In this document: one piece after another, positions 23,503 to 31,776 of the stretch | How the letters are laid out: each line of letters starts with the position of its first letter | How positions within the stretch are numbered: position 1 is the stretch's first letter | NCBI RefSeq assembly: GCF_016584665.1 | Contig: NZ_BBJB01000076.1 | Coordinates: forward strand, 1-35,000 | Length of the DNA: 35,000 nt | Direction of reading: 5' to 3' | From: Pseudanabaena sp. lw0831 | GTDB lineage: Bacteria > Cyanobacteriota > Cyanobacteriia > Pseudanabaenales > Pseudanabaenaceae | Made by a program: the position numbers and the translations under genes | Notes under the pieces: model-generated | The model's database searches: none | The model's input: the letters and a program-made list of their open reading frames with translations, nothing else | Told to the model about the DNA's origin: nothing

Positions 23503-23551
23503 ATCTAAAACAGAAAAAGGGGCGCAAAGCGCCCCTTTTTCTGTTTTAGAT
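23503..23551. terminator. doxX 3' hairpin with 23-bp arms
   Basis: Arms 23503-23525 and 23529-23551 are perfectly complementary around loop AAA. The inner part AAAAAGGGGCGC and its complement form a normal terminator core with T-tract; the outer part (ATCTAAAACAG) extends it. It ends 6 bases from the doxX stop. Confidence 0.9.
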
Positions 23552-23557
23552 AAATAT

Positions 23558-24085
23558 CTACTTATTAGCTGTCACTCTTACTGATTGAGCGATCGCGTTA
23601 ACATTTGAAGAACCTGACAAAAATTTATCTAATGATTTCGCGATCAAAGTGTCAATCGCATAGTTGCCCCCACCATAAACTGCGAAAAAGGCAAAAGACA
23701 CTGCATAAATTGAGGATAACTCAATGGATGGGATCGAGAAACCACCAATCAAGATGTGGTGATAGTTAGCTACAAGCATAGTTGTAAATAAACCTAAAGC
23801 CGCTGGTCTAGTTAAAAACCCAAGAATTAGCAAAGGCGCGGCAACCACTTCAGTAATTGCTGCGCAGTAGGCAAAGAAAATCGGAAAAGGTAACCCGATC
23901 GCCTCGACATAGGCTTCAGCAAATCCAGAAATATCCGCAAGTTTATCGAAACCGTTATGAATAATCATCGTCCCAAGGACAACCCTAAGCAGAAGAAGAG
24001 AGGCTTGAGTTAACGAGACTGGGGCAGAGTCTGAACCGAGAATTAGGCGAACGATTGAAGCGGCGATGCGAGTTGTATTGTTCAT
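23558..24085 (-). CDS. DoxX family membrane protein
   Basis: 175 residues with about four membrane helices. RVVLGTMIIHNGFDKLADISGF and AAPLLILGFLTRPAALGL are typical DoxX/DoxX-like blocks. The family is broadly linked to thiosulfate:quinone oxidoreductase subunits and to redox stress, but most members are uncharacterised. No oxidoreductase partner is next to it; it is followed by its own hairpin and preceded by a 354-base divergent gap. Confidence 0.88.
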   Translation of the reverse strand: MNNTTRIAASIVRLILGSDSAPVSLTQASLLLLRVVLGTMIIHNGFDKLADISGFAEAYVEAIGLPFPIFFAYCAAITEVVAAPLLILGFLTRPAALGLFTTMLVANYHHILIGGFSIPSIELSSIYAVSFAFFAVYGGGNYAIDTLIAKSLDKFLSGSSNVNAIAQSVRVTANK

Positions 24086-24439
24086 TTCAGCGCATTAGGT
24101 AATAGTTTAGTTAATAAAACTTAAAAGATTGCAATAATTCATAACTTATATACATTAATCTTAACATAAGTTTTTATAATGCCACTCATCCAATAATTAA
24201 AAAAGTATTGAGGCTTATGGGTCTTGCCATTCTTTGGGTTAGATGACGCGCTAAAAGCTTTGTCAAACATTTGACTTTTTGGTTGTGCTACGATCGCAAA
24301 CTAAGCAATCTTTATATATTGCCTAAAATATAAAATCCCAGAAGTTGGGCTGCCCGCCGTGCGGGCAGCCCAACTTCTGGGTCTGTGTTACTTACAACAT
24401 TAAAATTCTAAGAAATTCTTAACTATTAGAGCGAAGTCT
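24086..24439. other. Divergent intergenic region between doxX and rseP
   Basis: 354 bases that should hold both promoters. Its main feature is the perfect hairpin at 24337-24381, 58 bases before rseP. The AT-rich part near doxX (24100-24200) is likely its promoter region, but I cannot place clear -35/-10 boxes. I see no ORF worth calling. Confidence 0.55.
24337..24381. repeat. Perfect 21-bp inverted repeat upstream of rseP
   Basis: Arms 24337-24357 and 24361-24381 pair perfectly (CCCAGAAGTTGGGCTGCCCGC, loop CGT). It is GC-rich, has no T-tract and lies between two divergent genes, so no gene ends here. It may lie in the rseP leader. Confidence 0.88.
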
Positions 24440-25528
24440 ATGTCTGCCTTGCCTGCAATTGCCGTTCTTGCGATTCTGATTTTAGTTCACGAACTCGGTC
24501 ACTTCATGGCTGCTCGCGTACAGGGCATTCATGTCAATCGATTTTCGATTGGGTTTGGTCCCGTGTTATGGAAATATCAAGGCAAACAAACAGAATATGC
24601 ACTCCGAGCAATTCCCCTTGGCGGCTATGTTGGCTTTCCTGATGATGATGAAGAGAGCAACATTCCTAATGACGACCCCAATTTGATGAAAAATCGTCCG
24701 ATCATGGATCGAGCGATCGTAATCAGCGCAGGAGTAATTGCCAATTTTGTCTTTGCTTACTTAGTTTTATTAGTAATGACATTGAGTGTTGGCATCGGCA
24801 CAGTCGATCAACCAGGGGTAAGAATCACAAAAATTCTTGAGCCAAATGCACCCGCAGCGGTTTCAGGTCTGCAAGCTGGCGATATCGTCCTATCAGCAAA
24901 TGGGACAAACTTTGACACTAACCTCACGACGCTCGATCGCTTTCAAACTTTGATTTCTAAAAATGCCAATCAAAACGTTGATTTGCAAGTAATGCGCGAT
25001 GGCAAATTGTTACAAGTGCCAATCTTGCCCGATGGCGAATCAGGCAAAGGTCGAATCGGCGTAAGACTAGACTTCACTGGAAAGCCTCACCGTCGAGCTG
25101 TGAAAAACCTTGCCGAAGCTTTTGACAATGCTACCCAGAGTTTTGAGCGTTTAGTAGTGATGACTGTCCAAGGGCTGAAACAACTGGCTACCAATTTTAA
25201 GAATACGGCTTCTCAACTATCTGGCCCCGTAGCGATCGTGGCGATGGGTTCTGAGTTAGTTAAGTCTGATGCCGCAGCATTATTTGATTTCACAGCAATT
25301 ATTAGTATTAACCTCGCAATTATCAATATTTTGCCCTTACCTGCTCTGGATGGTGGTCAATTAGTATTTTTGGCGATCGAGGCTTTACGCGGTGGTAAGC
25401 CATTGCCTGAAGAATTACAAAATAATGTCATGCAAGGCGGCTTAGTAATTCTCCTCGGTTTAGGCGTAGTGATGATTTTCAAAGACTCATTTAACTTGCT
25501 TCAACAAAGCGGATTAAGTCCTTTATAA
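24440..25528 (+). CDS. rseP: RIP metalloprotease (site-2 protease)
   Basis: 362 residues, normal for the short single-PDZ forms. The zinc motif HELGH is at 17-21 in the first membrane helix, a PDZ domain lies at about 124-200 (PGVRITKILEPNAPAAVSGL), and LPALDGG near 305 in a later helix supplies the third zinc ligand. It cuts membrane-spanning substrates such as anti-sigma factors within the inner membrane, releasing stress regulators; the substrate here is unknown. It is a single gene between hairpins at 24337 and 25530. Confidence 0.95.
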   Translation: MSALPAIAVLAILILVHELGHFMAARVQGIHVNRFSIGFGPVLWKYQGKQTEYALRAIPLGGYVGFPDDDEESNIPNDDPNLMKNRPIMDRAIVISAGVIANFVFAYLVLLVMTLSVGIGTVDQPGVRITKILEPNAPAAVSGLQAGDIVLSANGTNFDTNLTTLDRFQTLISKNANQNVDLQVMRDGKLLQVPILPDGESGKGRIGVRLDFTGKPHRRAVKNLAEAFDNATQSFERLVVMTVQGLKQLATNFKNTASQLSGPVAIVAMGSELVKSDAAALFDFTAIISINLAIINILPLPALDGGQLVFLAIEALRGGKPLPEELQNNVMQGGLVILLGLGVVMIFKDSFNLLQQSGLSPL

Positions 25529-25529
25529 A

Positions 25530-25578
25530 AACCCAGAAAATAAAGGCGGCGCTTTGCGCCGCCTTTATTTTCTGGGTT
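25530..25578. terminator. rseP 3' hairpin with 23-bp arms
   Basis: Arms 25530-25552 and 25556-25578 pair perfectly around loop TTT; outer end AACCCAGAAAATAAA, cap GGCGGCGC. It begins one base after the rseP stop. There is no terminal T-run, but TTTATTTT lies in the right arm. It shares the AACCCA end with hairpins at 15191 and 31720. Confidence 0.88.
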
Positions 25579-25677
25579 GATGATTGCAACGTAGGTATAA
25601 ACACAAAGTTTTTTGTCAACTTCAAGCATAATAGATAAAGAAATAATAAGTTTTTCGATCAACTCGATACATCACCC

Positions 25678-27471
25678 ATGTCTCTCCCTATCCGCAATGT
25701 CGCCATCATCGCCCACGTCGATCACGGCAAAACCACTCTAGTAGACGCACTTCTCAGACAGTCAGGCGCTTTTCGTGAAGGTGAAGCCCTTGTCGAATGT
25801 GTGATGGACTCCAACGACTTAGAGCGTGAGCGGGGCATTACCATACTTTCAAAAAATACTGCTGTTAAATACAAAGACACTTTAATCAACATCGTTGATA
25901 CCCCAGGACACGCCGACTTCGGTGGCGAAGTTGAGCGCGTACTTGGCATGGTTGAAGGATGCTTGCTAATCGTTGATGCCAATGAAGGTCCCATGCCTCA
26001 AACTCGCTTTGTGTTGAAAAAGGCGTTGGAAAAAGGCTTGCGTCCAATGGTAGTAATCAATAAAATTGATCGCGAATTTGCCGATCCCCATGTTGCAGTC
26101 AGTAAAGTACTCGATCTGTTCCTTGAACTTGGTGCAGATGACGATCAGTGCGATTTCCCATACCTATTCGCCTCAGGAATGGGTGGATTCGCCAAAGAAA
26201 AATTAGAAGACGAAAGTGTTGATATGAAGCCGCTGTTTGAGGCGGTCTTACACCATGTGTCTCCACCTGTTGGCGATCCTGAAAAGCCTTTGCAGTTGCA
26301 AGTAACCACCCTCGACTATTCCGATTATCTTGGTCGCATTGTTATCGGTAAAATTCACAACGGGACAATTACCTCTGGACAACAGGCAGCGCTAATCTCT
26401 GAAGATGGCAAAATCGTCAAAGGTAAAATCACCAAGCTTTTGGGGTTTGACGGGCTCAAACGGGTTGAGATGCAAACCTCTTCCGCAGGTAACATTGTTG
26501 CGGTTTCAGGTTTTGCAACCGCTAACATCGGCGAAACCATCACTTGCCCTAACGAGCCTTTAGCTCTGCCGATGATCAAGGTTGACGAACCCACTTTGCA
26601 GATGACTTTCTGCGTCAACGATTCGCCATTTGTTGGACAAGAAGGCAAGCTAGTTACCACTCGTCAAGTACGCGATCGCCTGATGCGCGAACTCGAAACC
26701 AACGTGGCTTTGCGTGTCCAAGAAAATCCTGAATTCCCCGATCGCTTTGCGGTAGCTGGACGTGGCGAATTGCACCTTGGCATCTTGATCGAAACCATGC
26801 GTCGTGAAGGATACGAATTCCAAGTTACGCAGCCTCAAGTTATTTACCGTGAGCTTAACGGCAAACAGTGCGAACCTTACGAATGTCTCGTCCTTGATGT
26901 CCCCGAAGATGCGGTCGGTGGTTGTATCGAGCGTCTCGGTCAACGTCGCGCCGAAATGGTTGATATGCAAATGTCGAGCAGTGGTCGCTCTCAGCTAGAG
27001 TTTGTCGTTCCGGCCCGTGGACTAATCGGCTTCCGTGGTGACTTCATGCGCGCTACTCGCGGCGCTGGCATCATGAACCATAGCTTCCTCGATTACCGTC
27101 CTTCGGCTGGTGAAATCAGCGCCCGTCGCAATGGCGTATTGATTTCCTTTGAAGAAGGCGTAGCTACTGAGTTCTCCTTGAAGAATGCTGAAGATCGCGG
27201 CGTGTTCTTCATCAAACCAGGCACTAAGGTTTATAAGGGCATGATCATTGGTGAGAACAATCGTCCTCAAGATATGGAGCTAAACGTATGTAAGAGCAAG
27301 CAGCTCACGAACATGCGTGCGGCTGGTGCCGATGACATCGTACAGTTGCAAGCGCCTATCGAGATGAGTCTGGAACGAGCCTTGGAATACATTGGTCCCG
27401 ATGAAATCCTTGAGGTTACACCAGAATCAATTCGTTTACGCAAGCTCACCAAGAAATTTGCGAAGCGCTAA
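25678..27471 (+). CDS. typA: Translational GTPase TypA/BipA
   Basis: 597 residues, full length. GTPase motifs: G1 AHVDHGKTT (12-20), G2 RGITI, G3 DTPGHADF, G4 NKID. EF-G-like domains follow, with the BipA-specific C-terminal region ([16 protein letters not shown] and later). It binds the ribosome like EF-G/LepA and helps 50S assembly and translation at low temperature or under stress. The codon use is richer in C-ending codons than its neighbours, as expected for a highly expressed gene. Confidence 0.97.
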   Translation: MSLPIRNVAIIAHVDHGKTTLVDALLRQSGAFREGEALVECVMDSNDLERERGITILSKNTAVKYKDTLINIVDTPGHADFGGEVERVLGMVEGCLLIVDANEGPMPQTRFVLKKALEKGLRPMVVINKIDREFADPHVAVSKVLDLFLELGADDDQCDFPYLFASGMGGFAKEKLEDESVDMKPLFEAVLHHVSPPVGDPEKPLQLQVTTLDYSDYLGRIVIGKIHNGTITSGQQAALISEDGKIVKGKITKLLGFDGLKRVEMQTSSAGNIVAVSGFATANIGETITCPNEPLALPMIKVDEPTLQMTFCVNDSPFVGQEGKLVTTRQVRDRLMRELETNVALRVQENPEFPDRFAVAGRGELHLGILIETMRREGYEFQVTQPQVIYRELNGKQCEPYECLVLDVPEDAVGGCIERLGQRRAEMVDMQMSSSGRSQLEFVVPARGLIGFRGDFMRATRGAGIMNHSFLDYRPSAGEISARRNGVLISFEEGVATEFSLKNAEDRGVFFIKPGTKVYKGMIIGENNRPQDMELNVCKSKQLTNMRAAGADDIVQLQAPIEMSLERALEYIGPDEILEVTPESIRLRKLTKKFAKR

Positions 27472-27486
27472 ATTCTAGTGACACCA

Positions 27487-27534
27487 GTTTTCAAAATGGC
27501 AAGCCATTTTGAAAACCCAAAAAATTACTGGGTT
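27487..27534. repeat. Inverted repeat after typA, followed by AACCCA/TGGGTT
   Basis: GTTTTCAAAATGGC (27487-27500) pairs with 27503-27516, leaving only AA between, so the real loop must open a pair or two. The sequence then continues into AACCCA (27514-27519) facing TGGGTT (27529-27534). It probably ends typA together with the next hairpin. Confidence 0.6.
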
Positions 27535-27588
27535 TAATTTTTAATTTTCAAAAGTCTAGCCATACTTTCGAGAATTGGTAAAACTCCT

Positions 27589-27628
27589 ATAAAGTAAAAG
27601 GGGGCGCTTTGCGCCCCTTTTACTTTAT
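27589..27628. terminator. Terminator-like hairpin with one bulged G
   Basis: ATAAAGTAAAAG then GGGGGCGC, loop TTT, GCGCCCC then CTTTTACTTTAT's complement. The left arm has five G and the right four C, so one base bulges. T-tract in the right arm gives a terminator core. It lies between typA and the small ORF at 27689. Confidence 0.78.
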
Positions 27629-27688
27629 GAGTTTATATTTGCTAAACTATTTTTTAAAGTTTTAAGGCTATTTCCTAAATATTTACTT

Positions 27689-27856
27689 ATGCATCAAGTT
27701 ATCCTCGAGCTAACGGGCAGTCGAAAAGTGCATGTCATTTCTGAACATGCGACTAAGGAGGAAGCTTTGGATAAATACATCAAGCTCGTAGAGTCAAACA
27801 AAGGTTCGCCAATTACGACTAAAGGAAAATATTCAATTCGCAAAAAGCCAGAGTAG
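27689..27856 (+). CDS. Small protein of unknown function (55 residues)
   Basis: The frame runs from ATG at 27689 to TAG at 27854-27856. It begins MHQVILELTGSRKVHVISEH and ends in a basic stretch (GKYSIRKKPE). It looks like a compact alpha/beta protein with regular codon use. I do not recognise a family. A weak ribosome binding site makes the start uncertain. It precedes the J-domain gene by 55 bases and follows a terminator-like hairpin, so it may be the first gene of a two-gene unit. Confidence 0.55.
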   Translation: MHQVILELTGSRKVHVISEHATKEEALDKYIKLVESNKGSPITTKGKYSIRKKPE

Positions 27857-27911
27857 CGGCAAATTTCTGACCAGCCCTGTTATCGGCTTCTTAATAATCA
27901 AATTTCACTTC

Positions 27912-28568
27912 ATGCACTTATCCGAATGTTATCGACTCTTGGGAGTTCCCCGCAATGCCACTTTAGATGATATTAAAGTGGCTTATCGACGTTTGGCGCG
28001 GAAGTATCACCCCGATGTCAATCAGAATGATCCGACAACAATAGATAAGTTTCGACTAGTGCAGGAAGCTTACAAAATGCTTAAAGATTCTGATAAAGAA
28101 GATTTGAGTAAGGAGTTATTTTCTAAAAAAGAAGCTGCAAATGCGCCGAGATCTCAACCTACACCACCACCACCTAAAGCTCATAGCAAACCTCAACCCC
28201 ATCCCAAAATCAAGATCGAGGTGAAGCAAGTCAATAATCAAGTCGATCCGATTAATAGCGATCCAGAACTAAGGCTAAAATTAGATATGTTGCGGCGCGT
28301 GCAAGATCTACTCAAGCAAAAAAAATATGTCGTAGCGATCGCGGTTGTCGAGGGAATGAGCGAAAGGTTTCCTACTTCTCCAGAGGTAATCCATTGGAAA
28401 GCAGTTACTTACCACCGATGGAGTAGCGAATTAATTTTGGTGGGTAAATTACGCGAAGCGGAAATCTACCTCAATAAAGCACTAAATACTGATCCTAAAA
28501 ATCGCGAACTTAGTTTTGAAGTTAAGCGAGACTTAGAGAGAGTCCAATTACTGAAAACAAAAAATTGA
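27912..28568 (+). CDS. J-domain protein with TPR-like C-terminal region
   Basis: 218 residues. Residues 1-65 form a J-domain with HPD at 33-35 and helix III QEAYKMLKD. A Pro/Lys-rich linker (about 78-105) follows. The C-terminal 100 residues (RVQDLLKQKKYVVAIAVVEGMSERF and onwards) look like two or three TPR-type helical hairpins. Zinc-finger and C-terminal substrate domains are absent. It would stimulate a DnaK at a partner bound by the TPR part; the partner is unknown. It converges on the PspA-like gene at 28636. Confidence 0.9.
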   Translation: MHLSECYRLLGVPRNATLDDIKVAYRRLARKYHPDVNQNDPTTIDKFRLVQEAYKMLKDSDKEDLSKELFSKKEAANAPRSQPTPPPPKAHSKPQPHPKIKIEVKQVNNQVDPINSDPELRLKLDMLRRVQDLLKQKKYVVAIAVVEGMSERFPTSPEVIHWKAVTYHRWSSELILVGKLREAEIYLNKALNTDPKNRELSFEVKRDLERVQLLKTKN

Positions 28569-28635
28569 GATCAGGCAATATCGTTTTTACTTTTATCAAA
28601 AACAATGGCGAGAAGCGCTTCTAGTGCTGTATTAA

Positions 28636-29355
28636 CTAAGTGGCATCCGATGGTGGCAAAGCATTCTGAGAAGCAGAACTAACGATCGCTATTTTGGCTT
28701 TTAGCTCCGCCAATTCGTCATCAATATCGCTAACTGATTCTAGCTGTGCAAACTTAGAGCCTAGCTCATCAGCACTAAGCTCAGCATTAGCACTTGCCAA
28801 AGCTTCAGCTTTTAAAACCTTTTCTTCCATGCGTGCAAAAGTAGCCTCTGCCGAATTAGCCCCTCCCAAAGTAGTATTTACACTGCCGAGTATATTGTTG
28901 AGATTTTCTTGAGACTTACTAGTTTGTAAACGGACTTTAAGCAGTTCTTTCTTGGTTTTTGCCTCAGAAATCTTACCTGCGATCGCAGTTAGATTTTTCT
29001 TGAGCAACTCCACTTGCCCTGTTTGTTGCTGCAATCCTGCTTTTAGAGTATTTGCTGATTCCGTGTGAGTCTTTTTACGACTGAGAGCTTCCTTCGCAAG
29101 AGCATCATCTCCCTTTTGGATAGCCAACATTGCTCGTTTTTCCCATTCTTGAGCCTGTGTTGTACTTTGGTTATATTGCTGCTCTTGGACTTTCAAGGCT
29201 GCGATCGCCTGCGCGACAGATTGGCGCAATTGCGCCAAATCTTCTTGCATGTCAAAGATTAATTGCTCCAAAATCTTTTCAGGATCTTCGGCAGCCGAGA
29301 CAATTGCATTGAGATTGGACTTGAGCACCATAATAATGCGTTCTGGTAGTCCCAT
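28636..29355 (-). CDS. PspA/IM30 family protein lacking the Vipp1 C-terminal helix
   Basis: 239 residues from the ATG at 29355, chosen by AAGGACAGG just upstream and by alignment with the neighbour (MGLxxRI..VLKSNxNAxVxAAEDPEKILEQ). It is nearly all helical, as expected of PspA/IM30 proteins, which assemble into membrane-binding rods or rings of the ESCRT-III superfamily. It ends at ALPPSDAT, lacking the extra helix that distinguishes Vipp1 from PspA. It is the downstream copy of a tandem duplication with the gene at 29619, and the leader DNA is duplicated too. Confidence 0.92.
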   Translation of the reverse strand: MGLPERIIMVLKSNLNAIVSAAEDPEKILEQLIFDMQEDLAQLRQSVAQAIAALKVQEQQYNQSTTQAQEWEKRAMLAIQKGDDALAKEALSRKKTHTESANTLKAGLQQQTGQVELLKKNLTAIAGKISEAKTKKELLKVRLQTSKSQENLNNILGSVNTTLGGANSAEATFARMEEKVLKAEALASANAELSADELGSKFAQLESVSDIDDELAELKAKIAIVSSASQNALPPSDAT

Positions 29356-29506
29356 AATCCTGTCCTTTGTCCTAAAAGTGAATTGTCTACATAATATCAT
29401 GCACAAGTTTTCAGCTTTTCCTCTCTTTACAGCGAGCTTCAAGCAAGTCAGATCGAATTGGCAATGATGTTAAATCAGACAAAATGGCTTGGTTTAGGCA
29501 AATCAC

Positions 29507-29557
29507 AAATCAAAAAATAAGAGTCAGCGCTGAGCGCTGACTCTTATTTTTTGATTT
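29507..29557. terminator. 24-bp perfect hairpin between the two PspA/Vipp1 genes
   Basis: Arms 29507-29530 and 29534-29557 pair perfectly around TGA (AAATCAAAAAATAAGAG then TCAGCGC). It is about 60 bases after the vipp1 stop. It contains an A/T-tract terminator core and would separate the expression of the two genes. Confidence 0.88.
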
Positions 29558-29618
29558 GACATTCTAAATCATTGGCGTTAATTAATAAAAAAACACATCG
29601 CAACCTAATTTCGAGTAA

Positions 29619-30383
29619 TTAACCCATTTGACGACGAAGAGCTTCTAGCTCAGCATCGATCGCAGCACCGACAGTTGGCTTAGATGCATCCGATGGAGGC
29701 AAAGCACCTTGAGATGCTGGACTGCCCGTCATCATTTTCGCTTTGAGTGCGGCTAATTCATCATCAACCCCGCTACCAGCCTCTAGCTGAGCAAACTGAG
29801 ATTCCAGATTATCCATCCCAAGTTCGGCACTGGCTCCAGCCCTAGCCTCAGCCATAAGGACTCGCTCTTCCATCCGCTCAAAAGTAGCGGCGGCGGAGTT
29901 GGTATTAACCTTGCCCAGCATATTGTTAAGGTTCTCTTGAGCCTTAGCAGACTGCATACGAGCCTTGAGCATCTCTTTCTTGGTTTTTGCCTCAGAGATC
30001 TTGCCTTCGATCGCAATTAGATTTTTCTTGAGCAGATCTACTTGACCTGACTGCTGATCTAAGCCAGTTTTTAAGGTTGCTGCCGAATCGCCGTGGGTTT
30101 TCTTACGGCTCAGGGCTTCCCTTGCTAAGTTTTCATCCCCTTTTTGGAGAGCTAGCATCGCCCGTTTTTCCCACTCTTGAGCCTGAGAAGCGCTTTGATT
30201 ATATTGTTGCTCTTGGCGCTTCAGAGCAGCCATTGATTGCGCGACAGCTTGGCGCAATTGCACCAAATCTTCTTGCATATCAATGATTGATTGCTCCAGA
30301 ATTTTTTCTGGATCTTCAGCAGCCGTAACCATTGCATTTACATTGGACTTGACCACCATACCAATGCGATCGAGTAATCCCAT
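29619..30383 (-). CDS. vipp1: Vipp1/IM30 membrane-remodelling protein
   Basis: 254 residues. It starts MGLLDRIGMVVKSNVNAMVT, is continuously helical, and has the C-terminal linker and extra helix (GAAIDAELEALRRQMG) that mark Vipp1. Vipp1 is an ESCRT-III homologue that forms rings and carpets on membranes and is needed for thylakoid formation and protection under stress. A ribosome binding site AAGGACAGG lies before the ATG. It is the upstream member of a tandem pair with 28636. Confidence 0.95.
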   Translation of the reverse strand: MGLLDRIGMVVKSNVNAMVTAAEDPEKILEQSIIDMQEDLVQLRQAVAQSMAALKRQEQQYNQSASQAQEWEKRAMLALQKGDENLAREALSRKKTHGDSAATLKTGLDQQSGQVDLLKKNLIAIEGKISEAKTKKEMLKARMQSAKAQENLNNMLGKVNTNSAAATFERMEERVLMAEARAGASAELGMDNLESQFAQLEAGSGVDDELAALKAKMMTGSPASQGALPPSDASKPTVGAAIDAELEALRRQMG

Positions 30384-30438
30384 AATCCTGTCCTTTGCGT
30401 TAGGGAGTAAATTGTTTACATACTATCATGAACACCAT

Positions 30439-30475
30439 AAAAGTATAGGTGAAGCAGAGCTTCACCTATACTTTT
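30439..30475. terminator. Hairpin downstream of the tRNA gene
   Basis: AAAAGTATAGGTGAAGC (30439-30455), loop AGA and the exact complement (30459-30475). It lies 9 bases beyond the 3' end of the minus-strand tRNA and on that strand is followed by T-containing sequence, so it probably terminates the tRNA transcript. Confidence 0.85.
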
Positions 30476-30484
30476 TAGTCTATA

Positions 30485-30558
30485 TAGCAGCTCCGGGATT
30501 TGAACCCGGGACCTACGGATTATGAGACCGTCGCTCTAACCACCTGAGCCAAGCTGCC
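30485..30558 (-). tRNA. tRNA with CAT anticodon (Met elongator, possibly Ile2)
   Basis: 74 bases. The acceptor GGCAGCT pairs with AGCTGCT (one G-U), the D-arm is GCTC..GAGC, the anticodon arm ACGGT-CTCATAA-TCCGT carries CAT (30522-30524 on the plus strand), and the T-arm CCGGG-TTCAAAT-CCCGG is perfect. CCA is not encoded. The loop CTCATAA occurs both in elongator Met tRNA and in Ile tRNA whose C34 becomes lysidine; the sequence alone does not settle it. It is not the initiator, since the three G-C pairs at the base of the anticodon stem are missing. Confidence 0.93.
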
Positions 30559-30629
30559 GTGCATTTCTTAATATAGCATAACGGATGTAAATATTTTGCA
30601 GTATTTGCTTATAGTCAGCAACTCTCATT

Positions 30630-30690
30630 TTTAAAATTGGTTTTGATGAAAGTCTTCCTACGGCAGACTTTCATCAAAACCAATTTTAAA
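30630..30690. repeat. 26-bp inverted repeat with modular arms
   Basis: Arms 30630-30655 and 30665-30690 pair perfectly; the inner part is one T/C mismatch, then CC-TAC-GG. The segment AAATTGGTTTTGATGAAA is identical to the outer arm of the hairpin at 19261-19313. It lies just beyond the stop codon of the minus-strand gene at 30695, so it may also act as its terminator. Confidence 0.9.
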
Positions 30691-30694
30691 TTTT

Positions 30695-31189
30695 TCACAC
30701 TCTGCCATAACACATAGTCCCTTCGTGATGAAACTCAATACACCAACCAGCGACTGGATCAAAGATCCATGTATCCCAATCTTCTTCCACAATTGCTTCT
30801 AGAGAAAGCTTGACCAAATCCAATGGCATTTCTAGAATTGGATGAGCAGCCGAGAACCACATTACATTCACAATAGGATTACCAAGCTGCTGGGTTTGGC
30901 AAAGTTCATGAAAGGCAGAAGCTGTTTGATCATGCCGACCCGCGCAAATACTCTCAGAAATCTGTTGCCAATCGATCTGTCCATATTGCCAAGGAAATGA
31001 TTGACTCAGCCACTGCACAAGGTGATTTGATGCGTCATTATTTGGTAAAAATATTTTGCAAAGCTCTAAGGGAATATCTAATGCAATCAGCAATTGCTGA
31101 GCTTCTTTTAGCTGCGATCGCTGTCGAAATTCAGCTAATTTTTGTGCTAGTTTAGCCTTCCGTCCTGATGAATTAAGCATCTGCTTCAT
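30695..31189 (-). CDS. Protein of unknown function coupled to arfB
   Basis: 164 residues from ATG at 31189; a GTG at 31192 overlaps the arfB stop (TAGTGATG), so translation is coupled either way. The first 45 residues are basic and helical (AKLAQKLAEFRQRSQLKEAQ). The rest is acidic with several Trp and ends in WCIEFHHEGTMCYGRV. No domain is recognised and no membrane helix is visible. The tight coupling suggests a cytoplasmic role connected with ribosome rescue, but this is only context. Confidence 0.75.
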   Translation of the reverse strand: MKQMLNSSGRKAKLAQKLAEFRQRSQLKEAQQLLIALDIPLELCKIFLPNNDASNHLVQWLSQSFPWQYGQIDWQQISESICAGRHDQTASAFHELCQTQQLGNPIVNVMWFSAAHPILEMPLDLVKLSLEAIVEEDWDTWIFDPVAGWCIEFHHEGTMCYGRV

Positions 31190-31191
31190 CA

Positions 31192-31605
31192 CTACTCGGT
31201 AATGTTACCTCTTAAAGCCTTAATTTCTCCGCGCTTAGTTTTATTTTCGATGCGTCGATTTTGAGCACTTCGTGATGGTTTTGTTGGCTTACGTTTAATT
31301 GGTACGATCGCCACACTTTGGATTAACAACTGAAGACGTTTTAGAGCATCTTCTTTATTTTGTTCTTGAGTACGATGCTGTTGTGCCTTAATGATCAGAA
31401 TGCCATCTTTGGTGATGCGTCGATCGCTTAAGCTGAGTAAGCGTTCTTTATAGATAGGTGATAAGGAAGATGCATTAATATCAAAACGCAAATGAATCGC
31501 TGTCGAAACTTTATTAACGTTTTGACCACCTGCACCTTGCGATCGGATGGCAGTAATACTAATTTCGTCGATCGCAATAGACTTATGTTTGGAGATTTGA
31601 AGCAT
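31192..31605 (-). CDS. arfB: Alternative ribosome-rescue factor B (peptidyl-tRNA hydrolase)
   Basis: 137 residues, the normal size of ArfB/YaeJ. The GGQ motif sits at 26-28 within RSQGAGGQNVNK, which releases the nascent peptide from the ribosomal P-site tRNA. The C-terminal basic tail (about 105-137: KRKPTKPSRSAQNRR, then KTKRGEIKALRG) is the part that enters the empty mRNA channel of stalled ribosomes. It has no stop-codon-recognition domain, unlike RF1/RF2. It acts as a backup to tmRNA, whose gene is also in this window. Confidence 0.94.
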   Translation of the reverse strand: MLQISKHKSIAIDEISITAIRSQGAGGQNVNKVSTAIHLRFDINASSLSPIYKERLLSLSDRRITKDGILIIKAQQHRTQEQNKEDALKRLQLLIQSVAIVPIKRKPTKPSRSAQNRRIENKTKRGEIKALRGNITE

Positions 31606-31719
31606 GCAATTATCTAAAGCGAATCGAGCTGTCTATTGTGTCTATTTTATAGTGAAAGAACAAAATGTCATTGCGAGCAAAGCGCTGACCGCCCTCCCTA
31701 ATTATTCACTGGGAAGTGA

Positions 31720-31772
31720 AACCCAAAAGAATAATGACAGCGCGAAGCGCCGTCATTATTCTTTTGGGTTTT
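31720..31772. terminator. znuC 3' hairpin, 20-bp arms plus GCGC cap
   Basis: AAACCCAAAAGAATAATGAC (31720-31739) pairs with 31753-31772; after one A/C mismatch, GCGC-GAA-GCGC closes the cap. It ends 4 bases before the znuC stop codon. The outer arm AAACCCAAAAGA matches the half hairpin at 1-27. Confidence 0.88.
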
Positions 31773-31776
31773 ATGA

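Larger units (their letters stand above)
22991..23557. other. Intergenic region between the RRM and DoxX genes
   Basis: 567 bases upstream of rbp and downstream of doxX (both minus). The part next to rbp (22991-23240) is AT-rich and probably carries its promoter and leader. Two long hairpins lie at 23377-23423 and 23503-23551, about 80 bases apart, with a HIP1 site before the first (23339-23346). I see no ORF worth calling. Confidence 0.55.
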
